From: Symbiodinium natans
Lineage: Eukaryota; Sar; Dinophyceae; Suessiales; Symbiodiniaceae
Length of the DNA: 64,000 bases
Direction: 5' to 3'
Assembly (NCBI GenBank): GCA_905221605.1
Contig: CAJNDS010002371.1
Coordinates: 401,678 to 465,677 of the forward strand
The notes beneath the pieces are model-generated. The model made no database searches. It was not told the DNA's origin and saw only the letters and a program-made list of their open reading frames with translations. Within the stretch, counting starts at the first letter, position 1. Each line of letters begins with the position of its first letter. Shown piece after piece: positions 63,421 through 64,000 of the stretch. Made by a program: the position numbers and the translations under genes.

Positions 63421-63884
63421 GGATACTGAGGTTTAGGGTTTAGTATTTGGGGCTCAGGGTTCAGGAGCTTTTTGGGGTTTAGGGCTTACGGGTTTTTAGG
63501 GTTTCGGGTTTTCAGGGTTTCGAGCTTAGGGGTTGTCGGGTGGACGGATTTCTCGCTTTAGGGCTGAGGGGGTTTTAGGGTTTAGGACACTTTCTTTTTA
63601 GGGATTAAGGTTTATGGGTTTGTTGAGGTTTCCGGTTTGGTGTTTGTTGACGGCTAGGCTTCGGGGTTCTGAGGGTTCAGGGTTTAGGGGGTTTCAGCGA
63701 TTGGAGGGTTTTTGGGATTTGGGGTTCCTTTACGGTTTAGGGTCTCGGGGCTTTTCGGGTTTAGGGTTTGGGTTTTTTTAGGGTTTAGGGTTTAGGGTTT
63801 AGGGTTTTTTAGGGTTTATGGTTTAGGTGTTTGTGGTGTTTTGGGTTTAGGGGTCTTTAGGGTTTAGGGGTTCTCGGGTCTCGC
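63421..63884. repeat. Degenerate telomere-like array, TTTAGGG on plus strand
   Basis: About 460 bases of TTTAGGG variants, including the perfect run GGGTTTAGGGTTTAGGG at about 63780-63805. Confidence 0.9.
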
Positions 63885-63958
63885 ATGGTGGGTTTGAAAA
63901 AATGCTTTCGAAGGAAGCTTGCAAGGCTTAAAATAAAAGGGGGTTGGAGGGGGCGCAG

Positions 63959-64000
<42 letters not shown>
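63959..64000. repeat. Poly-C run at the window edge
   Basis: At least 42 C's continuing to the last base, at the position where the ~100-150 base repeat has its shorter C tract. May be an expansion or a sequencing/assembly artefact. Confidence 0.9.

Noticed and set aside
1-64000. tRNA, rRNA or bacterial-type operons, promoters and terminators
   Set aside because: None was recognisable by eye. A tRNA or snRNA search with a covariance model would be needed to exclude small RNA genes.

Overview
The window looks like nuclear DNA of a dinoflagellate, most likely a Symbiodiniaceae-type genome. Four things point that way. (1) Coding sequence is broken into many short exons, including one of 24 nt. 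(2) The introns, rebuilt here from protein homology, start mostly with GC, sometimes GA, and only in part with GT; they end in AG, usually followed by G. (3) Degenerate plant/alga-type TTTAGGG telomere-like arrays are scattered inside the sequence. (4) Gene density is low, and the best-supported genes from about 28 kb to 59 kb all lie on the + strand. No bacterial operon, rRNA, tRNA or CRISPR was seen. Open frames of 60-220 codons on either strand are close to chance level at this base composition, so confidence is high only where a protein family or a chain of in-phase splice junctions supports the call.

Layout. 1-28 kb is sparse. It holds the 3' end of a gene entering from the left edge, isolated coding-like exons, a stop-riddled relic at 4.7-5.3 kb, and many microsatellites and minisatellites. 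At 28 kb there is a strand switch: a long single-exon gene (26925-27569, -) faces a glutamine-rich coiled-coil gene made of microexons (28228-29790, +). 30-32.3 kb is a block of telomere-like repeats, a TA tract and diverged repeats around one minus-strand open frame.

From 34.4 kb to 59.3 kb lies a one-directional gene array. It contains an unidentified gene (34451-34989) and two copies of a dihydrolipoamide succinyltransferase (2-oxoglutarate dehydrogenase E2, DLST) catalytic domain (35674-37490 and 44460-46276). It continues with a TrmH/SpoU-type RNA 2'-O-ribose methyltransferase (46943-48888), the Golgi Qb-SNARE GOS28 (49722-53986), and several genes seen only as coding-like exons (54.4-59.3 kb). 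The DLST copies are almost identical over about 1.77 kb but clearly diverged at both ends, which suggests gene conversion, recent duplication, or an assembly effect.

59.3-64 kb holds an AT-rich reverse-transcriptase fragment (60256-60603) foreign to its surroundings, then a repeat-dominated end: telomere-like arrays in both orientations, a ~100-150 bp diverged repeat, and a poly-C run reaching the window edge.

The recognised genes are housekeeping functions (TCA cycle, RNA methylation, Golgi vesicle fusion) and do not form one pathway. The most notable biology is the splice-site system, the mosaic DLST duplication without a visible lipoyl domain, and the interstitial telomere-like sequence.
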